A DNA stretch of 64,000 bases. Origin: Streptosporangium lutulentum (lineage in GTDB: Bacteria > Actinomycetota > Actinomycetes > Streptosporangiales > Streptosporangiaceae). Made by a program: the position numbers and the translations under genes. Where the stretch lies: assembly GCF_030811455.1 (NCBI RefSeq), contig NZ_JAUSQU010000001.1, forward strand, positions 2,852,001-2,916,000, given 5' to 3'. Each line of letters starts with the position of its first letter. Positions within the stretch are counted from its first letter, which is position 1. Shown piece by piece: positions 44,725 through 54,147 of the stretch. The notes beneath the pieces were generated by a model. That model saw only the letters and a list, made by a program, of their open reading frames with translations. It searched no databases and was not told where the DNA came from.

Positions 44725-45924
44725 TCATCGTTCCGCTGTTTTTTGACCTCCGGAACCGTCGGGCTTCGCCTTTGCCCGCAGCTCCGCGGTGATCGCGCGT
44801 TCTTGGAGCCGGGCGGCTTCGGCGCGCAGCACCTCCACCTGTTCGCGCAGGTCAGACAGCCGCATCTGTTCCATTGCCAGCTGCATCCGTGCGCTGTCAC
44901 GCTCGGCATGCGCCTCGGCCACTTTTGCCGCGGCGCGATCCTGTGCCTCGGAGATCTTCTCGGTGGCCCGTTCTTCGGCTTTGGCCAGCTGGCGTGCCGT
45001 CCGCTTTTCGAGCTCTGCGGCCTGTTTGTCCACGCGCGCCGCCCGAGCTCGTGCCTCGGCTGTCTCGGCCAGGGCCTGACCCCGCGCATGTGCCTCAGCG
45101 TCGGCACGTGCCAGCGCCCGGTCCCGCTCGGCTTCGGCCGCCTGAGCTCGTGCCGCCGCCGCCGCGGCGGCACGTTCGGCCTCGGCCCTGGCGTCCCGAT
45201 CGGCTTTGGCGGCGCTCCGCGCCTGGTCTCGCTCGGTCTGCGCCTGCTCGGCCTGTTGCCGATTCTGTACGGCTTGCGCTTGAGCCTGGCGCGTTTCGGT
45301 CTCGGCCGCCTCCACCTTCTCGGTCATCTCCTGGATCGCCGCGTCCCTGGCCGCCTCCGCCCGTTCGGCTCGCCGGGTGGCCTCCTGCTCGGCGTGTCTG
45401 GCGAGGCGTTCGGTGCTGGCCGCCTCGTGCAGCGCGGCCAGTGCCTGCTCTCTGGCGGTTTCGGCGTCGGCAAGCGCGACGTCCCGCTCGGCGTTGGCCT
45501 CCTCCACCTGCTGGGCCATCGCCTCACGCTCGCGGCGGGCGTGTCCGGTGGCCTCGCGGGCCAGCCGTACCTGTTCGAAGGCCTGTTCCCGTTCGGTGCG
45601 CGCTATCGCCACCCGCGTGTGGGCCTCGGCCTGCACCGCGCTTAGTTTGGCCTCCACCCCGGCCGGACTCAGCTCATCGGCCAGCACCTGCGCCAGCGGT
45701 GCTATCGCCGCGGTCATCCCCTTCTCCATGCGCTCGTAGAACTCCTCCGCCCGAGCCAGCGCCCCCTCCAGCCCTGGCGTCGCCCGCCGCATCTCCCTTT
45801 CGCGTTTCGCCACAGCCTGGCAGTCACCTTGCAGGCAGTACGCCCTAGGTCTCCCTCGCCCGGAGCGTTGCTCGATCGGCGTTCCACAGTGCTTACACGG
45901 CGTCACCGCGCCCGACTCTTCCAC
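44725..45924 (-). CDS. Long coiled-coil protein with N-terminal zinc-binding motif (KfrA-like?)
   Basis: 399 residues. Residues 9-36 hold CKHCGTPIEQRSGRGRPRAYC followed by GDC, a probable zinc-binding site with a basic GRGRPR stretch. From about residue 90 to 380 the sequence is an almost unbroken Ala/Glu/Arg coiled coil. The shape, DNA-binding head plus long coil, is that of KfrA-type plasmid proteins and related chromosome-binding proteins, but the head is not the KfrA HTH, so the name is a guess. The GTG start has GGAGCG close upstream. The 45925-46192 spacer is unusually AT-rich near 45940-45970. Confidence 0.75.
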   Translation of the reverse strand: MEESGAVTPCKHCGTPIEQRSGRGRPRAYCLQGDCQAVAKREREMRRATPGLEGALARAEEFYERMEKGMTAAIAPLAQVLADELSPAGVEAKLSAVQAEAHTRVAIARTEREQAFEQVRLAREATGHARREREAMAQQVEEANAERDVALADAETAREQALAALHEAASTERLARHAEQEATRRAERAEAARDAAIQEMTEKVEAAETETRQAQAQAVQNRQQAEQAQTERDQARSAAKADRDARAEAERAAAAAAARAQAAEAERDRALARADAEAHARGQALAETAEARARAARVDKQAAELEKRTARQLAKAEERATEKISEAQDRAAAKVAEAHAERDSARMQLAMEQMRLSDLREQVEVLRAEAARLQERAITAELRAKAKPDGSGGQKTAER

Positions 45925-46192
45925 CGCTCCAGTCTAGCGTTTTGATTTTCTGGAAATTCAAAATTAATAAATGCTGTCTGTTGCGCTAAGGGCGGCTGAA
46001 GGTAACTACCGGGAATGTAAATTCCCACAAGTTATGGCGCGTCCCTCATGAGGAGCACGAGTTGCAAATCTGCTGTCCCGTCTCACTCAACCTGAGATAT
46101 CCGGTGTTTTGTCTCACCCGTCTGAGGCATGATCGCTAACGGTCGCCGTGCCGTGTCCAACATCGACCCCAACACCGGGTCATCATGAGAGC

Positions 46193-46681
46193 ATGAGACG
46201 GGTAGTGATCCTCGGTCGTGGCGGCGCGGGCAAATCGGCCCTCGCTCGCCGCCTGGGCGACGTGGCGAAGCTGCCCGTCATTGAACTGGACACGCTGTTC
46301 TGGGGGCCCGGTCTCACCGCGACGGCTCCCGGCCGATGGGCGGCCCGTCAACAGGAGCTGGTCCAGCAGGACGCCTGGATCCTCGATGGCGACCTCGGAC
46401 CCTACGACACCGCCCTCGACGTGCGACTCCGGATGGCCGACACCATCATCGTGCTGGACTTTTCCTTCCCACGATGTGCCTGGCGGACGATCCGGCGAGG
46501 CCGCGAACGTGCCGACTTCTGGCGCTGGGTCTGGGCCTACCGGCGACGCGGTCTCCCCCGCATGACGCAGGCAATCACCGCGCATGCTCCCCACGCGGAC
46601 ACCCACCTGTTGCGCAACCCCCGCGCGGTCCGGCGATTCCTCGCCCAGCTTTCCAGAGACGACCAGGCCCACAACCGATAG
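46193..46681 (+). CDS. P-loop kinase-like protein (adenylate-kinase / topology-modulation type)
   Basis: 162 residues from MRRVVILGRGGAGKSALARRLGDV, a Walker A loop (GRGGAGKS) typical of small nucleotide kinases annotated as AAA or FlaR/topology modulation proteins. PVIELDTLFWGPG, VQQDAWILDGDLGPYDTALDVRLRMADTIIVLDF and the Arg-rich lid (RTIRRGRERADFWRWVWAYRRRGLPRM) complete the fold. The substrate is unknown. 46682-46908 contains nothing recognisable. Confidence 0.88.
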   Translation: MRRVVILGRGGAGKSALARRLGDVAKLPVIELDTLFWGPGLTATAPGRWAARQQELVQQDAWILDGDLGPYDTALDVRLRMADTIIVLDFSFPRCAWRTIRRGRERADFWRWVWAYRRRGLPRMTQAITAHAPHADTHLLRNPRAVRRFLAQLSRDDQAHNR

Positions 46682-46908
46682 CTGTCCCGAGATCCGGATA
46701 GCTGCTCACAACGCTCTCCGAGATGGCCCTCCACAGGACATCCACTGGCAATCCTGGTGGGCATGGGAAGGCGTCAATCTGATCACCCAGACCATGCCCG
46801 TCCGCGAGATCACCGTTAGGGCGGGCCCGTGCCTCCGATCCACCTCCCGCTCGACCTCGAACCTGGAGAACCCCGATGCCCGTTATCGCCCCGATCCGCC
46901 ACTACACT

Positions 46909-48111
46909 TCAGGCGCCCTCGGGGTCGCCCGGCTCCGGTATGCCGACGGTCATGATGCATAGCTCTTGGACCACTGATCGGATGGAAGTCTCCTGATCGG
47001 TAGGCGAACTCCCGATCCTCTGGCACAACTCGCGTAGTAAATCCTTCGGGGGGTTGTTCAGGCCGAACTCCTCGAAGATGGGGATGACGATCGGCTGGAG
47101 GTACACCGTCCGCCGGAAGAACGCCCAGGCGTTTTGTTCGGACGCGGAGCGGACGTAGTCGTACACGGTCTCCACCGCCGGCCTTCCGTAGTGCACGAAG
47201 AAGTATTCGAGGCTTTCGACCGCGGGCTCGTTCGGGAACCTGAAGCGCTGGTTGTACCCGGCCACGCGCGCGTCGACCGCCCGCTTCAGCCGGGCCGCCT
47301 TCAGCTGTGACGACATCGCGGCGCTCACCGCCGTGTTGAAGGGAGCCACGAGCGCCTGGCGCAGCTTCTCCATGGACAGGTTCTTCACGTCGTCGTCGCG
47401 CAGCGCTCGCTCCAGCACCTCCCACACGGCTCGGTCTGCCTGCTCGCCGGGGCGGCGCTCGTTGGGTATGGCAACCCGCAGCGTGCGGGTGATGGGCGGG
47501 TCGGCGTCGAGGTCGATGTCGAGTTCGATGACCAACTTCGCGATGCCGGGCTCCGTCATCTCGGGGACGCCGGCCACGAGCTGATCAACGCGCGCCAGAT
47601 CCGCCCTCGCCTCCTCGCACGCGAGAGTGAGTTGGCTGGCCCGGCGGGCGCGTACTTCGTCCAATGTCGGTGCGCGGTCGACCACCTCGGTGACGGCGGC
47701 GTCGATGTCCGCGGCCATCGCGAGCAGTTCGCGTCCGGCCGCAGTGGCCGGGGCGAGACCCGCGACCATGCTGCGAAACTCCGCAGTCGGCCTGGCAACC
47801 TCGTCCTCGGTCGGCCGGGGCTCCACCGCCTGCAGCAGCGCGAACACCTGCTCGGCAAGCTCGCGTCGGCGTGCACCTGCCGTCAGGTGGAACGCTTCGG
47901 TGCGCTCGTGCGCGTGCCTCGTCAGCTGCTGCACCCACCAGGTGCGTCGTTCTCCCGCGGGGACGCCCGTCAGCATCGCTTCCAGGTTCTTGGGATCACC
48001 CCATTTGGCCCGCAGCGCTCGATCGGTGTCGTCGGCCCACTGATCCGCGGCGGGTTTGCCCACGGCCCTCCGCAGTTGGTCGTCGGTGACCGGACGTGAT
48101 TCCGACGCCAT
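46909..48111 (-). CDS. Hypothetical protein, helical, possible regulator or abortive-type protein
   Basis: 400 residues from the ATG at 48111 (GGGAGGGG eight bases upstream). Predominantly helical and soluble, without signal or membrane segments. An N-terminal half with long amphipathic helices (AFHLTAGARRRELAEQVFALLQAVEP; EARADLARVDQLVAGV) is followed by a distinct C-terminal part (KLRQALVAPFNTAVSAAMSSQLKAARLKRAVDARVAGYNQRFRFPNEPAVESLEYFFVHYG). I recognise no family. No partner gene in the same direction nearby. Confidence 0.7.
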   Translation of the reverse strand: MASESRPVTDDQLRRAVGKPAADQWADDTDRALRAKWGDPKNLEAMLTGVPAGERRTWWVQQLTRHAHERTEAFHLTAGARRRELAEQVFALLQAVEPRPTEDEVARPTAEFRSMVAGLAPATAAGRELLAMAADIDAAVTEVVDRAPTLDEVRARRASQLTLACEEARADLARVDQLVAGVPEMTEPGIAKLVIELDIDLDADPPITRTLRVAIPNERRPGEQADRAVWEVLERALRDDDVKNLSMEKLRQALVAPFNTAVSAAMSSQLKAARLKRAVDARVAGYNQRFRFPNEPAVESLEYFFVHYGRPAVETVYDYVRSASEQNAWAFFRRTVYLQPIVIPIFEEFGLNNPPKDLLRELCQRIGSSPTDQETSIRSVVQELCIMTVGIPEPGDPEGA

Positions 48112-48513
48112 CGTGGCCCCTCCCCGGGTCGCGTGCCGGCGGTCCGGACCGTTGGCGGCCAGTCGCCGTCCGCAGTTTCTCATCGCGGCGTACCGGAGGG
48201 AAGATCCGAGACGCCTGGTCTTATGGACTCCCCGCTTACGACCCCTTCACTCACTAGTACGGGTGCCACCGGAATGCGCAAGAAAGGGGACACATCCGCC
48301 GAAAGCCGCAGGTCAGGCGATGGGGCCGTACATCGGGGGTTCGGCTGTGGGTGCCCGTACCCAACGCGGGACCGGATCGGCTCCCACGGTTGCCTCACTG
48401 CATTGGCCTGGAATACGCCGTTCTGGGAGCCGACAGAACCCCGCCCCCGCTTCTGGCCGGTCATCACTCCGGCGCGGTGTCTTGCTGCCATATTCCGGCC
48501 GCACCCACAGTTC

Positions 48514-48752
48514 GGCCCTCCACTCGGGTCGGTGCCACCAAGGGAAAAGTAGCTGTGAGTGATCGGATCTCATCATCTGACGGAGATCCCGGACCACATC
48601 GTGGCTGTTCATCGGCCTCGTGAGAAGACCGGCATCCCCGACGACTGCGGAGTGCTATGGCATCGCATCCTGCTCATAGATCCTGCCCGGAGGCTTTGAC
48701 CTGGTCTTTCTCGCTACTTTTCCCCTAGTGGCGCCGACCCGAGTGGAGGGCC
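48514..48752. mobile_element. MITE-like element (239 bp)
   Basis: 40-base terminal inverted repeats (48514-48553 and 48713-48752) match at 37 positions, beginning GGCCCTCCACTCGGGTCGG. The interior has no gene. A 2-bp TC flanks both ends. The right end cuts a serine hydrolase gene. The flanking 48112-48513 region shows no gene. Confidence 0.65.
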
Positions 48753-49030
48753 TCGCCGCCCGGCAGCAGACCAGGAAGCCGGTGGTCGAGGGTGTCGGTC
48801 AGTGACAGCCGCCCCTGATCTGCCAGTTGCAGCACCACCGTGGCAAGGTAGGGCTTGGTCACGCTCGCGATGCGGAAGCGGTCACCGACCTCGATCGGAC
48901 GCGGGCGATCCAGATCGGCGGTGCCCACGCTGCCGGTGAACACCACTTCGCCGGCATCCGCCACGAGCGCGAACAGTCCCGGACCGCGTCCTGCCGCCAG
49001 CTCCTCCAGTGCAGCCTGTAAATGATCCAC
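48753..49030 (-). pseudogene. 5' fragment of a serine hydrolase (beta-lactamase family)
   Basis: MDHLQAALEELAAGRGPGLFALVADAGEVVFTGSVGTADLDRPRPIEVGDRFRIASVTKPYLATVVLQLADQGRLSLTDTLDHRLPGLLPGGE contains the SVTK active-site motif, then ends at the MITE-like repeat. The continuation (usually a motif such as ITVRQLLNHTSG) is not present on the other side. Confidence 0.85.
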
Positions 49031-49329
49031 TTATGACTCCTGGGGGGGTCGACGTCATACGCCGGGCTCACCAGAGCCCGGCATCGGATGGAAACCTGTG
49101 CAGGAAGCGCTCGACGGCGACGACTCAGCCGCGAGGAGTACCTGATAGTTCTGACGGTCCTGCCCTTGGAACGGCGCAAAGGCTCAACAAGGTAGACAGC
49201 GCGACGTGATCTTACGTGCTTTCGGCGCCGTCTGTCGACGCATCCCGGTGTGCCACCGCTACCGTCCCTCCATCGCCGCGCGATGCGACGCCGCGACACT
49301 TGTGGGCAGGCCGGATCGGTGTAAACGAC

Positions 49330-49363
49330 GGGGATCGTGGCGCCGTGCGGCGCCACGATCCCC
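49330..49363. terminator. Terminator of the secreted nuclease gene
   Basis: GGGGATCGTGGCGCC and GGCGCCACGATCCCC form a perfect 15-bp stem with a 4-base loop, 25 bases after the nuclease stop. The remaining 49031-49329 holds no gene. Confidence 0.75.
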
Positions 49364-49387
49364 GGGGTGGTGAGTCTCGGTGCTGAC

Positions 49388-51076
49388 TCAGTACACGGTT
49401 CCGTTGGCGCGCTGGCCAGGTGACCGCGTCAGCGAGCCGATCGTGTTGTGCTTGACCCACGCGCCGGTCGCCGAGCCGTCGGGGCTGCGGTTGATCGAGA
49501 CGCCGTCGGAGCTCGCCTGGCTCGAGGTGTAGGTCATCGACTGGACCGTCGCACCGGCCGCATCCCGGAGGATCACCTGGTCACCGCTGTTGGCCAGGTT
49601 GAGGTCACCGGTGCTCGCCGCCACGGCCACGATGCCACCGGGGATGCTGGAGGCTCCCCCGAACACGGTGATCGCCTTGCCGGGCTGCAGCGTCGTGCCG
49701 GCCGCGAAGGTGTGTCGCACGGCCGTGCCGTCCCGGACCGTCCAGCCCGCGATGGAGATCGCGGTGCCACCGGTGTTCACGATCTCGACGGCCTCGCCGG
49801 CGGTGCTGCTGCCCGGCTCGTTGGCGAGGACCTCGTTGATGATGACGTTGGCCGGACCGCCGCCGCCCGCGGTCACCGTGACGTTCTGGGCCGTGGTGTG
49901 CGTGGCGCCGCCGTTGTCGGTCACGGTAAGGCGCACCGGGTAGGTGCCCGCCGCGGCGTAGGTGAGCGAGGGGTTCGTAGCTGTCGAGGTCCGGCCGTCG
50001 CCGAAGATCCAGTTGCGGCCCGCGATCGTGCCGTCGGCGTCGGTGCTGCCGTCGGTGAAGGCGCAGGTGAGGTTGGTGCAGGAGTGGGTGAACGCGGCCG
50101 TGGGCGGCTGGTTGGTGCCGCCTCCGCCGCCGAGGGTGAAGTTGTACCGGGCCAGCACCGGGTAGTGATCGCTGGTCGTGGCCGCGTAGTTCGGAACGTA
50201 GGCCTGGGGCTGGAACGCGGTCGCCGAGCCCGCGATGTACTTCGCGTTGACCTCGTTGGTGTTGAGCTGGTGGTCGATGAAGTCCGGGAAGCCTGTGGTC
50301 GAGGCGACTCCGGCCAAGGACAGCGCCCGTGTCGGGAAGCCGTAACGCGCCGTGTTGTTCACGAAGTTGGCGTACGGTGATGCGTTCCCGGTCGTGATGG
50401 AGGTGTCGACGTCGTCGTTCCAGTCGCCGATCACGAAGACGTCCTGCGTCGGGTAGGTGGAGTCGAGGTAGGACTTGAGGGCCTGGGACGCGGGGTTGCG
50501 CAGGTTCAACGCGTCCTGGGTGGAGCCGGCCTTCGCGTGCACGACGATGAAGACGAGGTCACGGGTCGCGCCGTCGAAGGTGCCGCGCAGTGTGAACTCG
50601 ACCGGCGGGCGACCGGCGAAGTTGCTGTTCTGGCTCGTCAGGATGACCTTCGCGCTCACCAGGCTGGCCATGCTGCTGCGCCAGACGAGCGCGACCTTCT
50701 GCTCGGCGTTGCTGAAGTCGGAGTAGTACTGCGGCCCGTTCGTCACGATCGGGTTGTTGGCCAGGACCCCGGTGAAGCCGGGCATACCAGAGACAAGGGT
50801 GGTGAACGCGGACGTGCTGACGACCTCGGACAGGCCCCAGACATCCATGTTGGCACCGGCCATGACGTCGCGAACGTTGGCCTGCTGCAGCGCCTCGTTG
50901 GTCGGGCCGGTGCCTGTGTCGCCGAACCACTCGACGTTCCAGTTGCCGACGTCGAGCTGAGTGGCCGAACCCTGCGACGGCACGGTGGCGGCGTGCGCCG
51001 CCGGGGCGAAGCTGATCGGCAACGCCACGAGGACGACGATCGCCGCCATGAACGCGCGGAGGCTGGTCTTGATCAA
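49388..51076 (-). CDS. Secreted endonuclease/exonuclease/phosphatase with PKD and lamin-tail domains
   Basis: About 562 residues. I choose the TTG at 51076 (GAAGGG upstream) because it directly starts a signal peptide: (M)IKTSLRAFMAAIVVLVALPISFAPAAHAA. Next comes a DNase-I-like domain with the metal and catalytic residues in VGNWNVEWFGD, WGLSEVV, FIVVHAKAGST, FVIGDWNDDVDT and ATTSDHYPVLARY. Then a PKD domain (PPTAAFTHSCTNLTCAFTDGSTDADG...IFGDGRTS) and a C-terminal lamin-tail domain (VIINEVLANEPGSSTAGEAVEIVNTGGTAISIAGWTVRDG). Likely an extracellular nuclease for nucleic-acid scavenging. Monocistronic with a strong terminator. Confidence 0.9.
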   Translation of the reverse strand: MIKTSLRAFMAAIVVLVALPISFAPAAHAATVPSQGSATQLDVGNWNVEWFGDTGTGPTNEALQQANVRDVMAGANMDVWGLSEVVSTSAFTTLVSGMPGFTGVLANNPIVTNGPQYYSDFSNAEQKVALVWRSSMASLVSAKVILTSQNSNFAGRPPVEFTLRGTFDGATRDLVFIVVHAKAGSTQDALNLRNPASQALKSYLDSTYPTQDVFVIGDWNDDVDTSITTGNASPYANFVNNTARYGFPTRALSLAGVASTTGFPDFIDHQLNTNEVNAKYIAGSATAFQPQAYVPNYAATTSDHYPVLARYNFTLGGGGGTNQPPTAAFTHSCTNLTCAFTDGSTDADGTIAGRNWIFGDGRTSTATNPSLTYAAAGTYPVRLTVTDNGGATHTTAQNVTVTAGGGGPANVIINEVLANEPGSSTAGEAVEIVNTGGTAISIAGWTVRDGTAVRHTFAAGTTLQPGKAITVFGGASSIPGGIVAVAASTGDLNLANSGDQVILRDAAGATVQSMTYTSSQASSDGVSINRSPDGSATGAWVKHNTIGSLTRSPGQRANGTVY

Positions 51077-51189
51077 CAGGCAACCCTTCGAGTAGGCGTG
51101 CTGGGCCGGGTCCCGCCTTCCTTCCGGAGAGCGGGCTCGGATCGAGTGTCCCGTCCCCGGCCCGTAGGCGCCTGGGAACAATTGCCGAA

Positions 51190-51679
51190 TTCGAAGAGAT
51201 ACTTGGGTGAACTGCGCGAGCACCGACTCCGGAGGCCGGCGCCGGAAGTCCTGTGGCATGACGCGTCGATCTGCGTCGAGACCCGCTGCCCGGGCCTGCC
51301 GTTGACCGGGACAGGTGAGCTCCTGGACACCTGGGATTCCACCCCGCACCCGGCCATGCTGCGCGCGGCGAAGGAGGCGGGCGCCCTGCTACGCCGCGCG
51401 CACGCCATCGAGGTCCACGGCTACGGCCGACTCACTCCCACCGGGGGCGGGCCGCACCGAACCCTGCTCGCCTCGCTCCTACCACACCCGACCCGATCGG
51501 CGGGCCATCCCCCGGCCAGCGCCGCTTCGACAACCAGCCGCTGCGTCAATATCTGGGCGTGTCCGCCCTGGCCGAGCTCGTCGCCGGGCACCTCGCCCGG
51601 CTGCTCCGCTGTTCCTTCATCCTGGCCACCCTCGAAGAGGGGCGGGAACCACATAGGTTCCCGCCCCTCAATTTGTGAT
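51190..51679 (+). pseudogene. Remnant of an aminoglycoside-phosphotransferase-like gene
   Basis: APEVLWHDASICVETRCPGLPLTGTGELL...LRAAKEAGALLRRAHAIEVHGYGRLTP resembles the N-lobe end and helix of APH-type kinases, and RFDNQPLRQYLGVSALAELVAGHLARLLRCSFILATLEEGREPHRF in another frame resembles the end of such proteins. The catalytic centre (HGD..N) between them is missing. No start visible. Confidence 0.6.
51639..51667. terminator. Strong hairpin at the end of the phosphotransferase remnant
   Basis: GGGGCGGGAACC and GGTTCCCGCCCC form a perfect 12-bp stem with a 5-base loop followed by TCAATTTG. The right arm contains the last codons of the remnant. Confidence 0.65.
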
Positions 51680-51791
51680 AGCGCTCACCCCTCGCGGAGC
51701 TCTCCTCGCATGCAGCGATGCAGGTAGGGCAAGAACATCACCGGTCATGCTGACGGAGGCCACGTGACGTGGAAACTTCACGTGGGAGTGA

Positions 51792-52379
51792 TCACGCGGG
51801 GCTCAACGACCAGAAATGATCCCCCCAACCACCGCAGGGCCACTGGACCGCCGCAGCGCCGTCGTATACGACGCCGTCTTTGATCGCCAGACATTGCCCG
51901 CTGTTGGAGTTGCGAATCTGGTACCTGCCGTCAGACTGCCGCTGGAAAGTCCACCGGTGGTCCGCCCAGTCGCCGCAGGTCCACTGGATAACTTGGGTCC
52001 CGGCCACCGTGCTGCCACCGGGAAGGGCTAGACACTTTCCACTGTTGGCGTTTCTGATTCGGTAGGCGCCCAGGTGCGGCTCCACCTCCCATTTGTGGTC
52101 CATGTAGCCGCCACAGGTCCACTGGGTCACCCCTGCCCCATCGTTGGTCGCGCCACTGGGGAGATTCAGGCACTTGCTGCTTTGCTTGTTCACGTAGTTG
52201 CGTCGCCCACTCGGGGGTATGTCCAGGCTCGCCGTCACCGCCGTGGATGCTGCCGCAGCCTGGGCGGAGCTAACCGCCGCTTTCGTCGTCGTGGCGTTCG
52301 CCGCCGGGGCTCCGGCCCCGAGCAGGACCATCGCCGCCACGAGGGCACCGATGAGGCGACCTCTCCTGATTGATTTCAC
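51792..52379 (-). CDS. Secreted ricin-type beta-trefoil lectin
   Basis: 195 residues, GTG start with GGGGAG upstream. Signal peptide MKSIRRGRLIGALVAAMVLLGAGAPAANA, then a short Ala-rich stretch and one beta-trefoil unit of three repeats carrying the QxW motifs: VTQWTCGG, VIQWTCGDW and VQWPCGGW, with NSGKCL/NSGQCL preceding them. Binds carbohydrate, perhaps galactose or xylan; there is no catalytic domain, unlike most actinomycete ricin-lectin proteins. Divergent from the LysR gene. Confidence 0.9.
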   Translation of the reverse strand: MKSIRRGRLIGALVAAMVLLGAGAPAANATTTKAAVSSAQAAAASTAVTASLDIPPSGRRNYVNKQSSKCLNLPSGATNDGAGVTQWTCGGYMDHKWEVEPHLGAYRIRNANSGKCLALPGGSTVAGTQVIQWTCGDWADHRWTFQRQSDGRYQIRNSNSGQCLAIKDGVVYDGAAAVQWPCGGWGDHFWSLSPA

Positions 52380-52640
52380 TGACTCCCCTTCTGCTGACCG
52401 TCGAGTGTTACCGGCCGAGTGGACCTGCGAGGGGATCGACGTATGGGAGGATCCCGGCCGCAGTCCGGATGCCGGTGACTTCGTTTTACGCGTAGCGGCA
52501 GGGCGCGGCCCTTCCTCGTTCTCACGAGGAATCGAGTCTTGACAATTTCCGGATACTTAGAAGTAACGACCACTGAGCCGAGATCCCTCACTCGGCATTT
52601 CGCATCGGTCGCCCGGCTCATCCACACCGCAGGAGCGCGT

Positions 52641-53546
52641 ATGGATCTGGATCTCGGGTTGGTCGCCAGCTTCTTGGTGCTGGCGCAGGAGGAGCACTAC
52701 GGGCGTGCGGCCGGGCGGCTGCACCTGACCTCATCGGCGTTGACCAAGCGCATCCAACGTCTGGAACGACAACTCGGGGTCACCCTCGTCGAGCGGGACC
52801 CTGCGAATGTGTTCGCCCTGACCTCGGCGGGCAGGCGGTTCGCGATCGCCGCCGGACCTTTGATCGCTCACGCCAACGCCGCCCGTGACAGCGCTCGGGC
52901 CACCCCCGCTCGCTACACCCTACGGATCGGTGTTCCCGCCAGCGTCGGCGGGCTTCTGAGACAGTTCGACCTGACCCGCATCGCGCGAGAGGTTCGTCTC
53001 AACTTCCCCGAGATCCGGCTGGTGAGTCGGGACGTTCCCTTTCCGGCGCTCACCCACTGCCTGCCTGAGCATCGGGTGGATATTCTGTGGACCACTGCGC
53101 CGGTGCGACATCCCGCTGTGGACTCCTTCCCCCTGGCGATGACCACCACGCGCATCGGTGTGGTCGGAGCCCGGCATCCCCTCGCCGAGGTCGAAGCGAT
53201 GAACGTGGGGGACTTTAGCGAGCAACCGTTTCTGTACAACCCGGCTGGTGCCGATGAGTGGATGAGCGATTTCTGGCTGGGGGATGTTCGGCCACGTCGC
53301 GAGGCGCGCCTGGTCGAGTTCGACGCTGGGGACTTCACCCGCGTCTTGCGCAAAACCGCCGATGGCACAGCCGTGATAGCCACCTTGGCGGAGATGGCTC
53401 CGTTCCTGGGCTCTGGCTTGCGGGCGGTGACGCTGACCGGCGCTGACCCAGTGGTCTTTTACGTCGCACGCCGGCGCACCGACCGGCGCGGCGCTATTCA
53501 GGCCCTCGTGGAAGCCTTTCATGCTCTCGGCCCCCGCATGCTGTAG
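52641..53546 (+). CDS. LysR-family transcriptional regulator
   Basis: 301 residues from the ATG at 52641 with AGGAG 5 bases upstream. The HTH MDLDLGLVASFLVLAQEEHYGRAAGRLHLTSSALTKRIQRLERQLGVTLVERD is diagnostic, and a periplasmic-binding-type effector domain follows (LRIGVPASVGG; VDILWTTAPVRHPAVDSFPLAM; GTAVIATLAEMAPFLGSGLRAV). The target is unknown; the divergent lectin gene is a candidate. A very long hairpin follows. Confidence 0.93.
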   Translation: MDLDLGLVASFLVLAQEEHYGRAAGRLHLTSSALTKRIQRLERQLGVTLVERDPANVFALTSAGRRFAIAAGPLIAHANAARDSARATPARYTLRIGVPASVGGLLRQFDLTRIAREVRLNFPEIRLVSRDVPFPALTHCLPEHRVDILWTTAPVRHPAVDSFPLAMTTTRIGVVGARHPLAEVEAMNVGDFSEQPFLYNPAGADEWMSDFWLGDVRPRREARLVEFDAGDFTRVLRKTADGTAVIATLAEMAPFLGSGLRAVTLTGADPVVFYVARRRTDRRGAIQALVEAFHALGPRML

Positions 53547-53558
53547 GGGTTCCAGACT

Positions 53559-53625
53559 GGGCAAGGTAGGCCGTCGGGCGAGGTTCCGGCTGTGCCGGTC
53601 CTTCTCCCGACGGCCTACCTTGCCC
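53559..53625. terminator. Exceptionally long hairpin after the LysR gene
   Basis: GGGCAAGGTAGGCCGTCGGG (53559-53578) and its exact complement (53606-53625) form a 20-bp stem. The 27-base interior holds a smaller CCGGC-TGT-GCCGG stem. It ends the LysR transcript but is far longer than the other hairpins here. Confidence 0.6.
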
Positions 53626-54147
53626 GGTACCGAGGCCGGAGACACAACGCGGGGTGCCTCAGATGCAATGAGACAGGACCCCTCACCCAGGAGCATCCCC
53701 GCGACCGCGCGCCCGATCACTCACCGGCCCGGCCCGCCGCGCGGCGCGCCCTCATGGTGCTGGGAAGCGCATCCAGCGTCGAGGCGTCGGACGTACCGGT
53801 GAGACAGTGCGATGAGGTCGGCCCGGCTCAGGGTTCCACACTTTTCCTGGAGACCTCGACTGGTAGTCACCCGGCAGGAGCTGCCCGGAGTAGGTGCCGT
53901 CGGCCGCGATTGAGAACGAGTTCTGAGAAAGAAATCAGCCTCTCCGGGACTCAGACTGGCGCTCCGTGGCCTGCTGGTGATCTTCTCTGGCAATCGAGCG
54001 TTTCCGAGAACCCGAGGTACACCGCTTCTGCGCTACACCAACACGCTGAAACTTCTTTAGGTTGGCGCGTAATGATGGGCTCGCTCGACACATAGGAAGC
54101 ATGTCTGTATTTCGTGCTGACTAAGGAATCGCTCATGGGAACCGCTC
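53626..54147. other. Gene-free interval upstream of the second ECF sigma operon
   Basis: Some 520 bases without a convincing coding frame. The part from 53930 to 54110 is less GC-rich than the surroundings and presumably contains the sigma operon promoter; no -35/-10 pair is clear enough to name. Confidence 0.4.

Noticed and set aside
44874-45848. Plus-strand 324-codon Pro/Arg-rich frame
   Set aside because: Antisense shadow of the Ala/Glu/Arg coiled-coil gene.
53721-53993. Minus-strand frame upstream of the second sigma operon
   Set aside because: No start signal, no family resemblance and no codon pattern distinguishing it from chance.
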